From positions 1 through 64,000 of the forward strand of contig NZ_JAKZAK010000004.1 in assembly GCF_023156385.1 (NCBI RefSeq): a stretch of 64,000 bases of DNA, written 5' to 3'. The notes under the pieces were generated by a model, which searched no databases, was not told the DNA's origin, and saw nothing but the letters and a program-made list of their open reading frames with translations. Positions 1 to 9,016 of the stretch are shown piece after piece. The position numbers and the translations under genes were made by a program. Position 1 is the first letter of the stretch. Each line of letters opens with the position of its first letter. The stretch comes from Marinobacter xestospongiae. Lineage in GTDB: Bacteria; Pseudomonadota; Gammaproteobacteria; Pseudomonadales; Oleiphilaceae.

Positions 1-75
1 GGTGGGTCGTGATGGATTCGAACCATCGACCAATTGGTTAAAAGCCAACTGCTCTACCAACTGAGCTAACGACCC
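1..75 (-). tRNA. tRNA-Lys (anticodon TTT), last base outside window
   Basis: Read on the minus strand this folds as a tRNA. The acceptor stem GGGTCGT pairs with ACGACCC, the T arm carries GGTTCGAATCC, and the anticodon loop CTTTTAA gives anticodon TTT (lysine). The encoded 3' CCA is cut by the window edge, so only CC is visible. It is identical to the second copy at 159-234, with an 83-base spacer, and is downstream of it in the same direction, so both are probably processed from one transcript. Confidence 0.97.
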
Positions 76-158
76 AATTCGTTTTGGCATTGCTTTCGAT
101 CACCGAAAACCTTGCCTGGAAGCGTGGCGGGCTCAGCTCTGCCAGCGCTACCTGAAGG

Positions 159-234
159 TGGTGGGTCGTGATGGATTCGAACCATCGACCAATTGGTTAA
201 AAGCCAACTGCTCTACCAACTGAGCTAACGACCC
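159..234 (-). tRNA. tRNA-Lys (anticodon TTT)
   Basis: Complete 76-base tRNA with encoded CCA (complement at 159-161), acceptor stem at 163-169 and 228-234, and anticodon TTT. Its sequence is identical to the copy at the left edge. A tRNA-Lys gene downstream of the tol-pal cluster is a known arrangement in pseudomonads and relatives. Confidence 0.98.
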
Positions 235-247
235 AAGCGAGGCGCAT

Positions 248-275
248 ATAGTACTGATATTTTTTCGGTGATCAA
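248..275 (-). promoter_or_regulatory. sigma70-type promoter of the tRNA-Lys pair
   Basis: On the minus strand a -35 TTGATC (270-275) and a -10 TACTAT (248-253) are separated by 16 bases. A GCGCC-containing discriminator follows, about 10 bases before the tRNA. A similar -10/discriminator context (ATATGCGCC) occurs in front of the tRNA-Gly/Cys operon at 53.65 kb, which suggests shared growth-rate or stringent control. Confidence 0.7.
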
Positions 276-330
276 CCCCTTGTGAAGAAATTTTCTAAAA
301 AAAGTTTTGATCGCCGTTTTTTTGAACACA

Positions 331-1062
331 TCAATGGCTTGCGAGGTACTCCCGGGCCAGTTCAGCCGCATCGGAATCCGGATAGTCACGGATAACCGCG
401 TCCATCCGGCGGCGCGCTTCTTCGGTTTCACCGAGACGATCCAGAGCCACGCCGAGCTTGTACCCGGCATCCGGTGCCTTGCGATGGTCCGCGTAGCGGC
501 TGGCCACAATGGTGAAGGCCTGCTTGGCCTGTTCCGGTTGCGGCTTCACTAGGTAAACCTCACCCAGCCAGTAATAGGCATTAACGGTGAGATCCCCTTC
601 CGGATACTTGCCGATAAAATCATACAGCGCGCCAATGGCGCTGTCATAGTCCTTGTCATCCCGTATCAGCTTCTGAATCTGCTGATACCGCTGACGCTCT
701 TCGGCACTGGGGGCACGGTACTCCCGTGTCGGCTGAGGCGTCGAAACAGGCTCGGCAGGCGTCTCCCCTGCCGGCTTCTGCGCTGACTGATCAAGCTTTT
801 CCGTCAGCCCGAGAATCCGTTGATCCAGATCCACGTAGCGACTGCGGGACTGCTGGGAAAGCCGGTCAAGCCGGTTCTGCTGCTCCTCAAGATCTCCCCG
901 CAACCGCCGGACCTCACGCTGCAACTGCTCAATCATGTGAAGCAACTCAGCATTGGCCTGTGACGCCGAACGCTGGGCACTGGCACCACCCGAATCAGCG
1001 GATTGAGCCTGTGCACCAGTGGCTACGGCCAGAGTGAAAGCGGTAACGAGGAGTCTTCTCAT
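331..1062 (-). CDS. cpoB: Cell division coordinator CpoB (YbgF), Tol-Pal associated
   Basis: Periplasmic protein that in E. coli links the Tol machine to peptidoglycan synthesis at the septum. The product of about 243 residues has a signal peptide ending near AQA (residue 19), a heptad-like Gln/Leu/Arg-rich trimerisation coiled coil at about 35-85, and a C-terminal TPR array from about residue 125 (for example YYWLGEVYLVK, AGYKLGVALDRLG). The ATG at 1062 is preferred over an in-frame TTG six bases upstream because it begins a clean signal peptide (MRRLLVTAF). It is the last protein gene of the tolQRAB-pal-cpoB run and is followed by tRNA-Lys. Confidence 0.95.
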   Translation of the reverse strand: MRRLLVTAFTLAVATGAQAQSADSGGASAQRSASQANAELLHMIEQLQREVRRLRGDLEEQQNRLDRLSQQSRSRYVDLDQRILGLTEKLDQSAQKPAGETPAEPVSTPQPTREYRAPSAEERQRYQQIQKLIRDDKDYDSAIGALYDFIGKYPEGDLTVNAYYWLGEVYLVKPQPEQAKQAFTIVASRYADHRKAPDAGYKLGVALDRLGETEEARRRMDAVIRDYPDSDAAELAREYLASH

Positions 1063-1090
1063 GGGCAAGCCCCGATAGCAGGTGAATTCC

Positions 1091-1669
1091 TTACTTGTAG
1101 ATCAGCTCAACACGACGGTTCTTGGCCCAGGTGCTGCTGCCTGATCCCATAACCGCCGGCTTCTCTTCACCGTAGCTTACGGTTTCAATCTGGCTACGGC
1201 TAACGCCATTCACGATCAGAAAACGCTCAACCGCCTTGGCACGACGCTCGCCCAGAGCCAGGTTGTATTCCTTGGTGCCGCGCTCATCGGCATGGCCTTC
1301 CAAACGGACAGCCTGACCCGGGTTGGCGGCAAGGAACTGACCATGAGCAACCAGCACATCGCGGATTTCCGGCTGAATCTCGGAGGTGTCAAAGTCAAAG
1401 TAGAATACGGTGATATCGCGCTTGGCCGCTTCAGCCGCCTGCTCAGCTGCTTTACGCGCCTGCTCGCGCTCGGCATCGGTCAAGCCGGAAGAGGAAACGC
1501 CACCCTGGTCATCGCCGCCGTAAACGGTGCTGGTATCCTGCTGATCGCCAACCGCAACTTCTGTGCCCTGCATATCTTCATCGGTAGTCTCACCGGTGGT
1601 GCTACAACCAGCCAGCAGGCCGAGGGACATTGCCATAACGATCGCTTTTTTCTGCACTGAAATATTCAT
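1091..1669 (-). CDS. pal: Peptidoglycan-associated lipoprotein Pal
   Basis: Outer-membrane lipoprotein that anchors the outer membrane to peptidoglycan and binds TolB. The 192-residue protein has a lipobox LLAGC (lipidated Cys22), an Asp/Glu/Gly-rich linker to about residue 80, and an OmpA-like peptidoglycan-binding domain with FYFDFDTSEI, GHADERGT and ERRAKAVERFL motifs. The Shine-Dalgarno sequence AAGGA is six bases before the ATG. It is separated from tolB by about 160 bases, so it may have its own promoter, as in other gammaproteobacteria. Confidence 0.97.
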   Translation of the reverse strand: MNISVQKKAIVMAMSLGLLAGCSTTGETTDEDMQGTEVAVGDQQDTSTVYGGDDQGGVSSSGLTDAEREQARKAAEQAAEAAKRDITVFYFDFDTSEIQPEIRDVLVAHGQFLAANPGQAVRLEGHADERGTKEYNLALGERRAKAVERFLIVNGVSRSQIETVSYGEEKPAVMGSGSSTWAKNRRVELIYK

Positions 1670-1827
1670 AGGGTTTCCTTCCGTTAAGTGTATATGGGGG
1701 TGACTGACCGTCCGCCATTCTTACGTGCGCGGTACTTCCGTCACCCCATTTTGAATTATTGCCGGCAATCATTACAGACAAAAGCCGATGACTGCCGTTG
1801 GCGTTACAATCGCCCGCATCCCGCCGG

Positions 1828-3168
1828 TCAGCGGATGATCGGTGACCAGGCTGGTTCACGAACGTCACCTTCAGACGCCGGCAAAGTGTAACTGGCCCCA
1901 CCATCCGATGTGATTACAGTGAGTACACTTTGACCATCCTGTTTGGTGGCGTAAATCAGCATCCGGCCATTGGGTGACACGCTTGGCGATTCATCAAGCA
2001 GGGTCCGGGTCAACACGGTCTCTTCGCGGGTTTCCAGGTTGGTGCGGGCGATATGGAACGCCCCCTCGCGCTGATGAACGTAGTACACATACTTGCCATC
2101 GCCGCTGGGTCTCGGCCGGGCATTGTAGCGACTGCCAAAGGTCAAGCGGCGCGGTTCGGCGTCAAAATCGTCTTTCACGTAGATCTGCGGTCCACCGGAA
2201 CGGTCGGAGGTAAAGTACAGACTCTCGCCATCCGCTCCGAACATCGCCTCGGTATCAATGGCCCAGTGATTGGTCAGCCGGGTGAGCGCGCGAGACGCAA
2301 TGTCCATGCGGTAGATCTCGGCGTTGCCGTCCTTGGACAGCGTGACCAGCAGGGAACGTCCGTCCGGGGACCAGGCCGGCGCGGAATTCAGCCCGGGAAA
2401 GCTGGCAATACGGGTGCGACGTCCGGACGCCAGTTCGTGGATATAGATGGCCGGATTTCCGGTTTCAAAGGAAACATAGGCCAGCCGGCGACCATCCGGG
2501 GACCAGGCCGGCGACAAGATGGGCTCACGGCTTTCGAGGCGAATGCTGGCACGTTTACCATCCACATCGCTGACCTGCAGCTTGTAGAGCGGCCGCCCGC
2601 CTTGCGCCTGCCGGGTGACATAGGCCAGCCGGGTGGAAAAAGCGCCAGGCACACCGGTAATGGCCTCATAGACCTTGTCACTGATGTGATGCGCAAGCGT
2701 CCTCAGACTACCCACTGCAGAGTTGGCGGTCTCGCCCAGCAGCCGCTCCTCGGTGTTAACGTCGAACAGCTCGAACCGGGCATTGAGTTGATCGCCCTGG
2801 CGACTGACCTCACCTACCAGCAGATAACGCTGCCCTAACAGTTTCCAGTCGCGATAGAACACGTCGTCGCCCCGGGACGGCAGACTCAACATTTTCTCCG
2901 GCGACAGCGTGGAAAACTCACCACTCATGGTCAGGTCTGAACGCACGATATCGCTGACACCATCGCCTGCCGGCAAATCGCCACTCTCCTTGAACGGCAC
3001 AACGGCAACCGGAATCGCACTTTCGACCCCTTCGGTGATGCGGATCAGCAACTCGGCATGGCCAGGGACGGCAAACAGCAGCAAAGCGAGCAGCGCGGAT
3101 AACGATGGCCAGCGGTGAACCCAGCCTGCCAGACGTGACGGAGTACGGGATAGATCGATGCGTGCCAC
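1828..3168 (-). CDS. tolB: Tol-Pal translocation protein TolB
   Basis: Periplasmic beta-propeller that shuttles between Pal and TolA. The 446-residue protein has an N-terminal signal sequence ending around PGHA (residue 38), an N-terminal alpha/beta domain ([10 protein letters not shown]) and repeated [14 protein letters not shown] blades. The start is GTG at 3168, preceded by GAGGT at seven bases. The start region overlaps the end of tolA closely, consistent with translational coupling. Confidence 0.97.
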   Translation of the reverse strand: MARIDLSRTPSRLAGWVHRWPSLSALLALLLFAVPGHAELLIRITEGVESAIPVAVVPFKESGDLPAGDGVSDIVRSDLTMSGEFSTLSPEKMLSLPSRGDDVFYRDWKLLGQRYLLVGEVSRQGDQLNARFELFDVNTEERLLGETANSAVGSLRTLAHHISDKVYEAITGVPGAFSTRLAYVTRQAQGGRPLYKLQVSDVDGKRASIRLESREPILSPAWSPDGRRLAYVSFETGNPAIYIHELASGRRTRIASFPGLNSAPAWSPDGRSLLVTLSKDGNAEIYRMDIASRALTRLTNHWAIDTEAMFGADGESLYFTSDRSGGPQIYVKDDFDAEPRRLTFGSRYNARPRPSGDGKYVYYVHQREGAFHIARTNLETREETVLTRTLLDESPSVSPNGRMLIYATKQDGQSVLTVITSDGGASYTLPASEGDVREPAWSPIIR

Positions 3169-3173
3169 TGTAC

Positions 3174-4178
3174 TTACCTCAATGCTTCTGGGGTGAATTC
3201 GATGGTGAACTGCCGAAAGTAACGCTCAAACGTCTGCTGATCGTCTGGCAATGGGTAGCGGTCAATGCCTCGAACCGCACTCAGGGCTGACTGATCAAAG
3301 GCACCGTTGCCACTGCCCCGCACCAGCTCCACCGATGACAGCTCACCGGTCGGGAACAGCGTGATGCGTAACTTGACCGACATATCCCCGGTCGCCGATG
3401 GCGGTATGTACCAGGCCTGACGGAGCTTGTCCCGGATCATCAACTGATACTTGTCGCGGTCGCTCATCATTTGCGCTTCACGGGCCCGGGCCGCCGCGGC
3501 GGCCTCGGCCTGACGTTGACGCTCGGCCTGGCGTTCCTCGTTGGCCTTGTCCGCCAGCGCCTGCAACTGCTGCTCCCGCAACTGACGCTCCTGTTCCCGA
3601 CGACGGGCTTCGGCTTCCCGCTGCTCCCGGGCCTGCTGTTCACGTCGGCGCTCGGCCTCCTGCTGGCGCTGGCGTTCTTCCTCGGCCTTGCGGGCCGCCT
3701 CCTGACGGCGACGCTCCTCCTCTTCGGCCTGGCGACGCGCCCGCTCCTTGGCTTCCGCCTCGGCTTTTTTGCGGGCAGCCTCTGCCTCAGCCCGCTGCTG
3801 GCGCTCACGTTCCGCGGCTTGCTGACGCTCACGCTCTTCCCGGGCCTGGCGCTCAGCCTGCTCCCGCTGACGCTGCAGTTCCCGCTGGCGTTCCTGCTCA
3901 CGCTGCCGCTCACGCTCCTGCTGACGTTTGCGCTCCTGCTCCTGCTGCTGGCGGTCTGGAACCGGTGCGGGCTCCGGCGGCGCAGCGGCCGGCTCAGGCT
4001 GCTGCATCACCAGGGTTGCGGCGATACTCCGCGGCGGCGGCTCGTGGGTTGGCGTGCTCCAGTGCCAGCCGACCAGCAGGAACACCGCCAGAGCAGCGTG
4101 CATCCCCAGCGACAGCGCAACGGGCGACTTCCAGGGCGCCTTGTCATTCGATATGTAATCCCGTTCTCGATCGGTCAC
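3174..4178 (-). CDS. tolA: TolA, inner-membrane to periplasm spanning protein
   Basis: Energy-transducing protein of the Tol-Pal system. The 334 residues divide into three domains. There is one N-terminal membrane helix (about 20-42), then a long helical stalk (about 65-245) made almost entirely of Glu, Arg, Gln and Ala. The C-terminal TolA/TonB-like domain contains [16 protein letters not shown]. The likely start is GTG at 4178, just after the tolR stop. The stalk codons are a low-complexity GC-rich repeat, which produces several long spurious reading frames on both strands. Confidence 0.96.
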   Translation of the reverse strand: MTDRERDYISNDKAPWKSPVALSLGMHAALAVFLLVGWHWSTPTHEPPPRSIAATLVMQQPEPAAAPPEPAPVPDRQQQEQERKRQQERERQREQERQRELQRQREQAERQAREERERQQAAERERQQRAEAEAARKKAEAEAKERARRQAEEEERRRQEAARKAEEERQRQQEAERRREQQAREQREAEARRREQERQLREQQLQALADKANEERQAERQRQAEAAAAARAREAQMMSDRDKYQLMIRDKLRQAWYIPPSATGDMSVKLRITLFPTGELSSVELVRGSGNGAFDQSALSAVRGIDRYPLPDDQQTFERYFRQFTIEFTPEALR

Positions 4179-4181
4179 AGC

Positions 4182-4637
4182 CTATCCGTCCTGACGGTCC
4201 CCGGTGGGCACATCGGTAATCAGTCCCACGCTGCTGGCACCCGCCGCCTGCAGCTCTGACATCAACCGCACCACCGTGCCGTACTCCACATGCTGATCAC
4301 CACGGACCAGAACGTCTTTGCTGCTGCGCTGGGACAGAATCTTCGCCACCTGCTCCCGCAACTCCGACAGCGCCATCGGGTCGCTGCCACGATCGCCGAT
4401 CTCCATAAAGTAGGCGCCATTGGCGTCCACCGAGATGATGATGGATTCCACCTCTTTCTGGGCCTGAATCGGATCGGAGCTGGTTTCGGGCAGGTCGACT
4501 TTGACCCCCTGGGTCATCATTGGCGCCGTCACCATGAAGATCACCAGCAGCACCAGCATCACATCGATGTAGGGCACCACGTTGATCTCGGCCATTGGCT
4601 TGCGCCGGGTGACCGGCATCATTCCCATGCCTTTCAT
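4182..4637 (-). CDS. tolR: TolR proton-channel subunit
   Basis: ExbD/TolR family inner-membrane protein that forms the proton-driven motor with TolQ. The 151-residue protein has a single transmembrane segment around 20-42 that carries the essential aspartate (Asp25 in NVVPYIDVMLVLL). The periplasmic domain follows. The Shine-Dalgarno sequence GGGAG is seven bases before the ATG. It lies between tolQ (23-base gap) and tolA (3-base gap). Confidence 0.97.
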   Translation of the reverse strand: MKGMGMMPVTRRKPMAEINVVPYIDVMLVLLVIFMVTAPMMTQGVKVDLPETSSDPIQAQKEVESIIISVDANGAYFMEIGDRGSDPMALSELREQVAKILSQRSSKDVLVRGDQHVEYGTVVRLMSELQAAGASSVGLITDVPTGDRQDG

Positions 4638-4660
4638 GCGCTTTCTCCCGGAACCGACCC

Positions 4661-5353
4661 TCAGGTCTTGCTGTGACTGTCACCGCTGTGGACGCGGCGG
4701 TGAAGAATGCTGGAAAATTCTTCGGCGAAGGTTTCGTAGTTCTTCAGTAAGGCATCTGAACGGGCGGCGAAGCGGTTATAGGCGATCACCGCCGGGATGG
4801 CGGCAAACAGCCCCATGGCAGTGGCGATCAGCGCTTCGGAGATACCAGGGGCCACGGTGGCCAGTGTTGCCTGCTGAACCTGGGCCAGACCTCGAAACGA
4901 GTTCATGATCCCCCAGACAGTCCCGAACAGGCCGATGTATGGACTGGTCGAGCCGACGGTCGCCAGGAACGGCAGATGGTGCTCCAGTCGCTCCTGCTCA
5001 CGGGAGAAGGCCACTCGCATGGCCCGCTGCGCCCCTTCCATGACCGCATCGGCGTCCCGGCTCTGTTGCCGCAGACGGGAAAACTCCTTGAATCCAGCGC
5101 GAAAGACCGCTTCCATGCCTGAGAACGGGGTCGGATTGGCATTGACGTCCCGGTACAGCTGACCAAGATCCATCCCCGACCAGAACTGCTCTTCAAAGGC
5201 CAACTGCGCTGCCCGGGCCTTTCTGAAAACCTGCAAACGCTGATAAATCAACGCCCAGGACACCACTGAGGCCAGCATCAACAGCAACATCACCAATTGC
5301 ACCAGCGGACCGGCATTGGCGATGAGGGACCATACAGAAAGTTCTGACTCCAC
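4661..5353 (-). CDS. tolQ: TolQ proton-channel subunit
   Basis: ExbB/TolQ family motor protein with three transmembrane segments. The 230-residue product has the expected N-terminal helix (about 12-35), a cytoplasmic loop, and the conserved segment ASPYIGLFGTVWGIM-like (here TSPYIGLFGTVWGIMNSF) before the second and third helices. The start is GTG at 5353 with AGGAG six bases upstream. The gap after ybgC is only three bases, which indicates one operon. Confidence 0.97.
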   Translation of the reverse strand: MESELSVWSLIANAGPLVQLVMLLLMLASVVSWALIYQRLQVFRKARAAQLAFEEQFWSGMDLGQLYRDVNANPTPFSGMEAVFRAGFKEFSRLRQQSRDADAVMEGAQRAMRVAFSREQERLEHHLPFLATVGSTSPYIGLFGTVWGIMNSFRGLAQVQQATLATVAPGISEALIATAMGLFAAIPAVIAYNRFAARSDALLKNYETFAEEFSSILHRRVHSGDSHSKT

Positions 5354-5356
5354 GTT

Positions 5357-5812
5357 CTACTCCTGGTTCTCAGGTTGTCGAGTTGAGGTATGTTCGGCCA
5401 GCAGAGCGGCCAGATCGTCAGGCAGCCGCCGGGGACGACCGGTATCAAGTGCGATGCAGGCCACGCGGACCGTGGCTTCTGTCAGCACCGCCTGATCCAC
5501 TGCCCGCCGGACACATTGGCGGAAATCCATGGACACACGACCGAAATCCGCCAGCTCCGCCGTCACCAGCAGCTCATCATCCAGCCGAGCTGGCTTGCGG
5601 TAGTTGATGGTCAGCCCCTGGACCACATAGCTGATGTTCTCGGCCAGGCCGGCACGCAGGCCGACACCGTGGGTCCGCACCCATTCGGTACGGGCCCGCT
5701 CCATGTAATGCAGGTACTTGGCGTGATAGACGATGCCACCGGCATCGGTATCCTCGATATAGACCCGAACCGGCAGCTCAAACCGCGTGGCTGAATCATC
5801 GCGCTCAGTCAA
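5357..5812 (-). CDS. ybgC: YbgC acyl-CoA thioesterase, TTG start
   Basis: Hotdog-fold thioesterase that conventionally heads the tol operon. The motif [17 protein letters not shown] contains the catalytic Asp of the 4-hydroxybenzoyl-CoA thioesterase-like family. The open frame extends upstream to an ATG at 5866, but the most convincing start is TTG at 5812. A perfect AGGAGG lies six bases upstream of it, and it overlaps the ruvB stop by eight bases. This gives 151 residues, close to the family length. The overlap implies translation coupled to ruvB. Confidence 0.93.
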   Translation of the reverse strand: MTERDDSATRFELPVRVYIEDTDAGGIVYHAKYLHYMERARTEWVRTHGVGLRAGLAENISYVVQGLTINYRKPARLDDELLVTAELADFGRVSMDFRQCVRRAVDQAVLTEATVRVACIALDTGRPRRLPDDLAALLAEHTSTRQPENQE

Positions 5813-6833
5813 GGGAGGCCTCCTCGCGTGACCCGGGGGGGGAGACCCCGAAATGCAGGTAAGCACTGGACGTTACCATTCGTCCACGGGGGGTCCGCAC
5901 CATGAAGCCCTGCTGGATCAAAAAGGGCTCGATCACATCCTCAATGGTGCCTCGCTCCTCGCTGATGGCCGCTGCCAGGCTTTCCACGCCCACCGGGCCA
6001 CCATCGAACTTCTCGATCAGCGCCAACAGCAGGCGGCGGTCCATATGGTCGAACCCCTCGCTGTCGACCTTAAGCATGTTCAGAGCCTCATCAGAGACCT
6101 GCTCATGAATATGACCATCGTGGCGCACCTCAGCGTAATCACGGACCCGGCGTAACAGCCGGTTGGCGATTCGGGGGGTTCCCCGCGATCGGCGGGCAAT
6201 TTCATGGGCTCCACGCTCGTCGATACCGACGCCAGAGAGGCGGGCTGAGCGTAGAATGATCTGGGTAAGATCGGCGGTGTTGTAGAACTCCAGCCGCTGG
6301 ACAATGCCAAAGCGATCCCGCAAGGGCGATGTCAGCAAACCGGCGCGAGTGGTGGCCCCAACGAGGGTAAAGGCGGGCAGGTCCAGCTTGATGGAGCGGG
6401 CAGCCGGGCCCTCACCAATCATGATGTCCAGCTGGTAATCTTCCATAGCGGGATAGAGCACTTCCTCGACGGCGGCATTAAGCCGGTGGATCTCGTCGAT
6501 GAACAGTACGTCACCCTCTTCCAGGTTGGTCAGCATCGCCGCCAGATCACCGGCTTTTTCCAGCACCGGTCCCGACGTGGTCTTGATGGCCACGCCCATT
6601 TCGTTGGCAATGATGTTGGCCAGGGTGGTCTTTCCCAAACCGGGTGGCCCGAAGATCAATACATGGTCCAGCGCCTCTTCGCGACGTCGGGCCGCCGAGA
6701 TGAAGATGTCCATCTGCTCCCGGACCGTCGGCTGCCCCACATACTCCGTCAGCAGTGTTGGGCGGATGGCCCGGTCCTGAACGTCTTCCTGAGGACCACT
6801 TTGTGCGGATATCAGACGATCCGATTCAATCAT
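5805..6833 (-). CDS. ruvB: Holliday junction branch-migration helicase RuvB
   Basis: AAA+ motor that drives branch migration with RuvA. The 342-residue protein shows Walker A GPPGLGKT (62-69), Walker [11 protein letters not shown], the arginine-finger region and the C-terminal winged-helix segment ending in a HFG motif (AYLHFGV). It is encoded downstream of ruvA but, unusually for the pair, is separated from it by about 150 bases. Confidence 0.98.
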   Translation of the reverse strand: MIESDRLISAQSGPQEDVQDRAIRPTLLTEYVGQPTVREQMDIFISAARRREEALDHVLIFGPPGLGKTTLANIIANEMGVAIKTTSGPVLEKAGDLAAMLTNLEEGDVLFIDEIHRLNAAVEEVLYPAMEDYQLDIMIGEGPAARSIKLDLPAFTLVGATTRAGLLTSPLRDRFGIVQRLEFYNTADLTQIILRSARLSGVGIDERGAHEIARRSRGTPRIANRLLRRVRDYAEVRHDGHIHEQVSDEALNMLKVDSEGFDHMDRRLLLALIEKFDGGPVGVESLAAAISEERGTIEDVIEPFLIQQGFMVRTPRGRMVTSSAYLHFGVSPPGSREEASLD

Positions 6834-6917
6834 GTCGCTGCCTGTCTGTGTTGGGCCTGCCGCAAAATGCCCTTTATTTTACAAAGGACTCCGACGCTGT
6901 CACGTTACGCTGGATTC

Positions 6918-6957
6918 AGGATATCTGTCCATTATGCAGACAGAATATGCCTATCCT
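6918..6957. repeat. Inverted repeat in the ruvA-ruvB gap
   Basis: Arms AGGATA (6918-6923) and TATCCT (6952-6957) enclose a second pair, CTGTC (6925-6929) and GACAG (6939-6943). No T run follows on either strand, so it is not a typical terminator. It does not match the 16-base CTG-N10-CAG SOS box either. Its function is unknown. Confidence 0.35.
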
Positions 6958-6986
6958 GTTAAGAGACTCCGGAATACGCCCGCTGA

Positions 6987-7610
6987 TCAGCGACCTGCCG
7001 GAATCATGTTCTTCAGGGCCAGTCGTATAAGTTCTTCCCGGCTCATGCCCTCACCGGCGATCTGATTGACGGCTTTCGCCGCCTCTTGAGGTTTGTAACC
7101 CAGGGCAATCAACGCAGACTCGGCTTCCTCAACCGGGTCCACCGCGGGTGGCGTTGCCGCCGGCAAGGTAGTCGCGGCAGGGTCAGACAGCTGGAAGACG
7201 CCCTCAAGCTGCCCGATGCGATCCGCCATGTCGATCAGCAATCGCTCAGCGGTTTTCTTGCCCACGCCGGGTACCTTCACCAGCGCTGCCACATCTCTGG
7301 CCTCCACGCAGCGTATGAACTGCCGGGCATCCAGCCCGGACAGGATGGCCAGGGCCATCTTCGGCCCAACGCCATTCACCTTGACCAGCAACCGGAACAG
7401 ATCCCGATCCAGCCGGGCGCTGAAGCCAAACAGGCTCTGGGCGTCCTCCCGGACGGCGAAGTGGGTGTGAAGGGTGAGCTCCTGACCGGGTTCGGGGAGG
7501 TTAAAAAAAGTGGTGTAGGGAATGTCCACTTCGTAACCCAGTCCGTGGCATTCCACCAGGGCCTGGCCCGGGGATTTTTCGACCAACAGGCCGCGAATTC
7601 GTCCGATCAA
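6987..7610 (-). CDS. ruvA: Holliday junction binding protein RuvA, TTG start
   Basis: Tetrameric Holliday-junction binder that loads RuvB. The product is recognised by the N-terminal LIGRIRGLL (family consensus MIGRxRG) and by paired helix-hairpin-helix motifs (LLVKVNGVGPKMAL, LVKVPGVGKKTAERL). The C-terminal RuvB-binding domain ends in AAKAVNQIAGEGMSREELI. The frame is open further upstream, but the TTG at 7610 has AGGAG seven bases before it and starts exactly at the conserved N terminus. This gives 207 residues and removes an otherwise large overlap with ruvC. Confidence 0.95.
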   Translation of the reverse strand: MIGRIRGLLVEKSPGQALVECHGLGYEVDIPYTTFFNLPEPGQELTLHTHFAVREDAQSLFGFSARLDRDLFRLLVKVNGVGPKMALAILSGLDARQFIRCVEARDVAALVKVPGVGKKTAERLLIDMADRIGQLEGVFQLSDPAATTLPAATPPAVDPVEEAESALIALGYKPQEAAKAVNQIAGEGMSREELIRLALKNMIPAGR

Positions 7611-7638
7611 CTCAACACTCCTGTTTGGCGTGGACTGG

Positions 7639-8184
7639 TCAGCGGATGCGACCACCACGGAGCTTGCCGCGATGGTTCGGCTGCTGCAATGCCGCACCGG
7701 TACCAACCCGGACCATGCTCTGGTTCATATGGGCATGGCACAGCGCGATCGCCAGGGCATCAGCGGCGTCAGCCTGAGGTTTACGTGACAGGCCCAGCAA
7801 CGCCTGCACCATGTGTTGCACCTGGGATTTGTCCGCCCCACCCTTGCCGACAACCGCCTGCTTGACCTGGCGGGCAGAATACTCATGGACCGCAAGCCCG
7901 CTGTTGGCAGCACTGACGATGGCCGCTCCGCGGGCCTGCCCCAGCTTGAGGGCGGAATCGGGGTTGCGGGCCATAAAGACCTGCTCGATGGCAAATTCGT
8001 CGGGGCGATACTCGCCAATCAACGTCGCCAGACTGTGAAAGATGACCTGCAGCCGCTCCGCCAGCGGCTTGTCACCCAAGCGAACACAGCCGCTGTCGAG
8101 GTACTCCAGATCACGCCCTTCGGCGCGGATAATGCCGTAGCCGGTGATGCGGGAGCCTGGATCAACGCCCAGAATGATGGCCAA
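7639..8184 (-). CDS. ruvC: Holliday junction resolvase RuvC, TTG start
   Basis: Endonuclease that resolves Holliday junctions. The 181-residue protein begins (M)[16 protein letters not shown], which contains the first catalytic Asp (Asp8). The second acidic motif ([11 protein letters not shown]) and the C-terminal [14 protein letters not shown] cluster are intact. The start codon is TTG with AAGGAG about five bases upstream. It lies between yebC and ruvA, the standard order in gammaproteobacteria. Confidence 0.97.
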   Translation of the reverse strand: MAIILGVDPGSRITGYGIIRAEGRDLEYLDSGCVRLGDKPLAERLQVIFHSLATLIGEYRPDEFAIEQVFMARNPDSALKLGQARGAAIVSAANSGLAVHEYSARQVKQAVVGKGGADKSQVQHMVQALLGLSRKPQADAADALAIALCHAHMNQSMVRVGTGAALQQPNHRGKLRGGRIR

Positions 8185-8218
8185 GACGGCTCCTTACCTT
8201 TGCGCTCAGGATGGCGGG

Positions 8219-8968
8219 TTACTCGCCCAACCGGGCAAGAATGTCATCAGGGATATCCGCATTGGAGTACACATTCTGGACGTCGTCCAGATCCTCCAGC
8301 ATATCCACAAGTTTGAGAATGGTCTCAGCGCCCTCAAGATCCAGCTCGACAGAAGTGGACGGCACCATCGTCACTTCCGCCCGCTCAGGCGTCAGCCCGG
8401 CGCTTACCAGGGCATCCTTGACGTCCAGAAACTGCTCTGGCGTGGTGACGATCTCGAAGGAGCCATCCTCCTGCTCGGCCACGTCCTCGGCACCAGCCTC
8501 CAGTGCCGCTTCCATCAACTGATCTTCTGCGGTGTCAGAGCCACAGTAGAGCAGGCCCTGCTTGGCAAACAGGTAGGCGACGGACCCATCGGTGCCCAGG
8601 TTACCACCATGCTTGCTGAATGCGTGACGAACCTCCGCCACCGTGCGGTTGCGGTTGTCCGTCATGGCTTCAATCAGGATCGCGACACCTCCGGGACCAT
8701 AACCTTCGTAGGTCAGCTCTTCGTAGTTGTCGTCGTCCTCACCACCGGCACCCCGCGCGATGGCGCGTTCGATGGTGTCCTTCTTCATGTTGGCGGTTAA
8801 CGCCTTGTCGATTACGGCCCGCAGGCGGGGGTTGTCCTCGGGACTCCCCCCGCCCTGGCGGGCCGCCACCGTCAGCTCGCGAATGAGTTTGGTAAAGATC
8901 TTGCCACGCTTGGCGTCCTGAGCCGCCTTGCGATGCTTGATGTTGGACCATTTACTGTGTCCGGCCAT
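8219..8968 (-). CDS. yebC: YebC/PmpR family protein
   Basis: Conserved YebC/TACO1 family protein of 249 residues. It begins with the diagnostic [22 protein letters not shown] motif region and has the three-domain layout of the family. Members have been described as transcription regulators (PmpR) and as translation factors acting on proline-rich stretches; the sequence does not decide between these. It sits between aspS and ruvC, as in many gammaproteobacteria. Confidence 0.96.
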   Translation of the reverse strand: MAGHSKWSNIKHRKAAQDAKRGKIFTKLIRELTVAARQGGGSPEDNPRLRAVIDKALTANMKKDTIERAIARGAGGEDDDNYEELTYEGYGPGGVAILIEAMTDNRNRTVAEVRHAFSKHGGNLGTDGSVAYLFAKQGLLYCGSDTAEDQLMEAALEAGAEDVAEQEDGSFEIVTTPEQFLDVKDALVSAGLTPERAEVTMVPSTSVELDLEGAETILKLVDMLEDLDDVQNVYSNADIPDDILARLGE

Positions 8969-9016
8969 ACCTCGCTCCGCTCACTCCTTCTCTTACCAAT
9001 AACGTTCTCTTGCCGG

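Noticed and set aside
6918..6957. SOS (LexA) box before ruvB
   Set aside because: The symmetrical CTGTC/GACAG arms are 9 bases apart with the wrong spacing for CTG-N10-CAG, so LexA binding is not supported.
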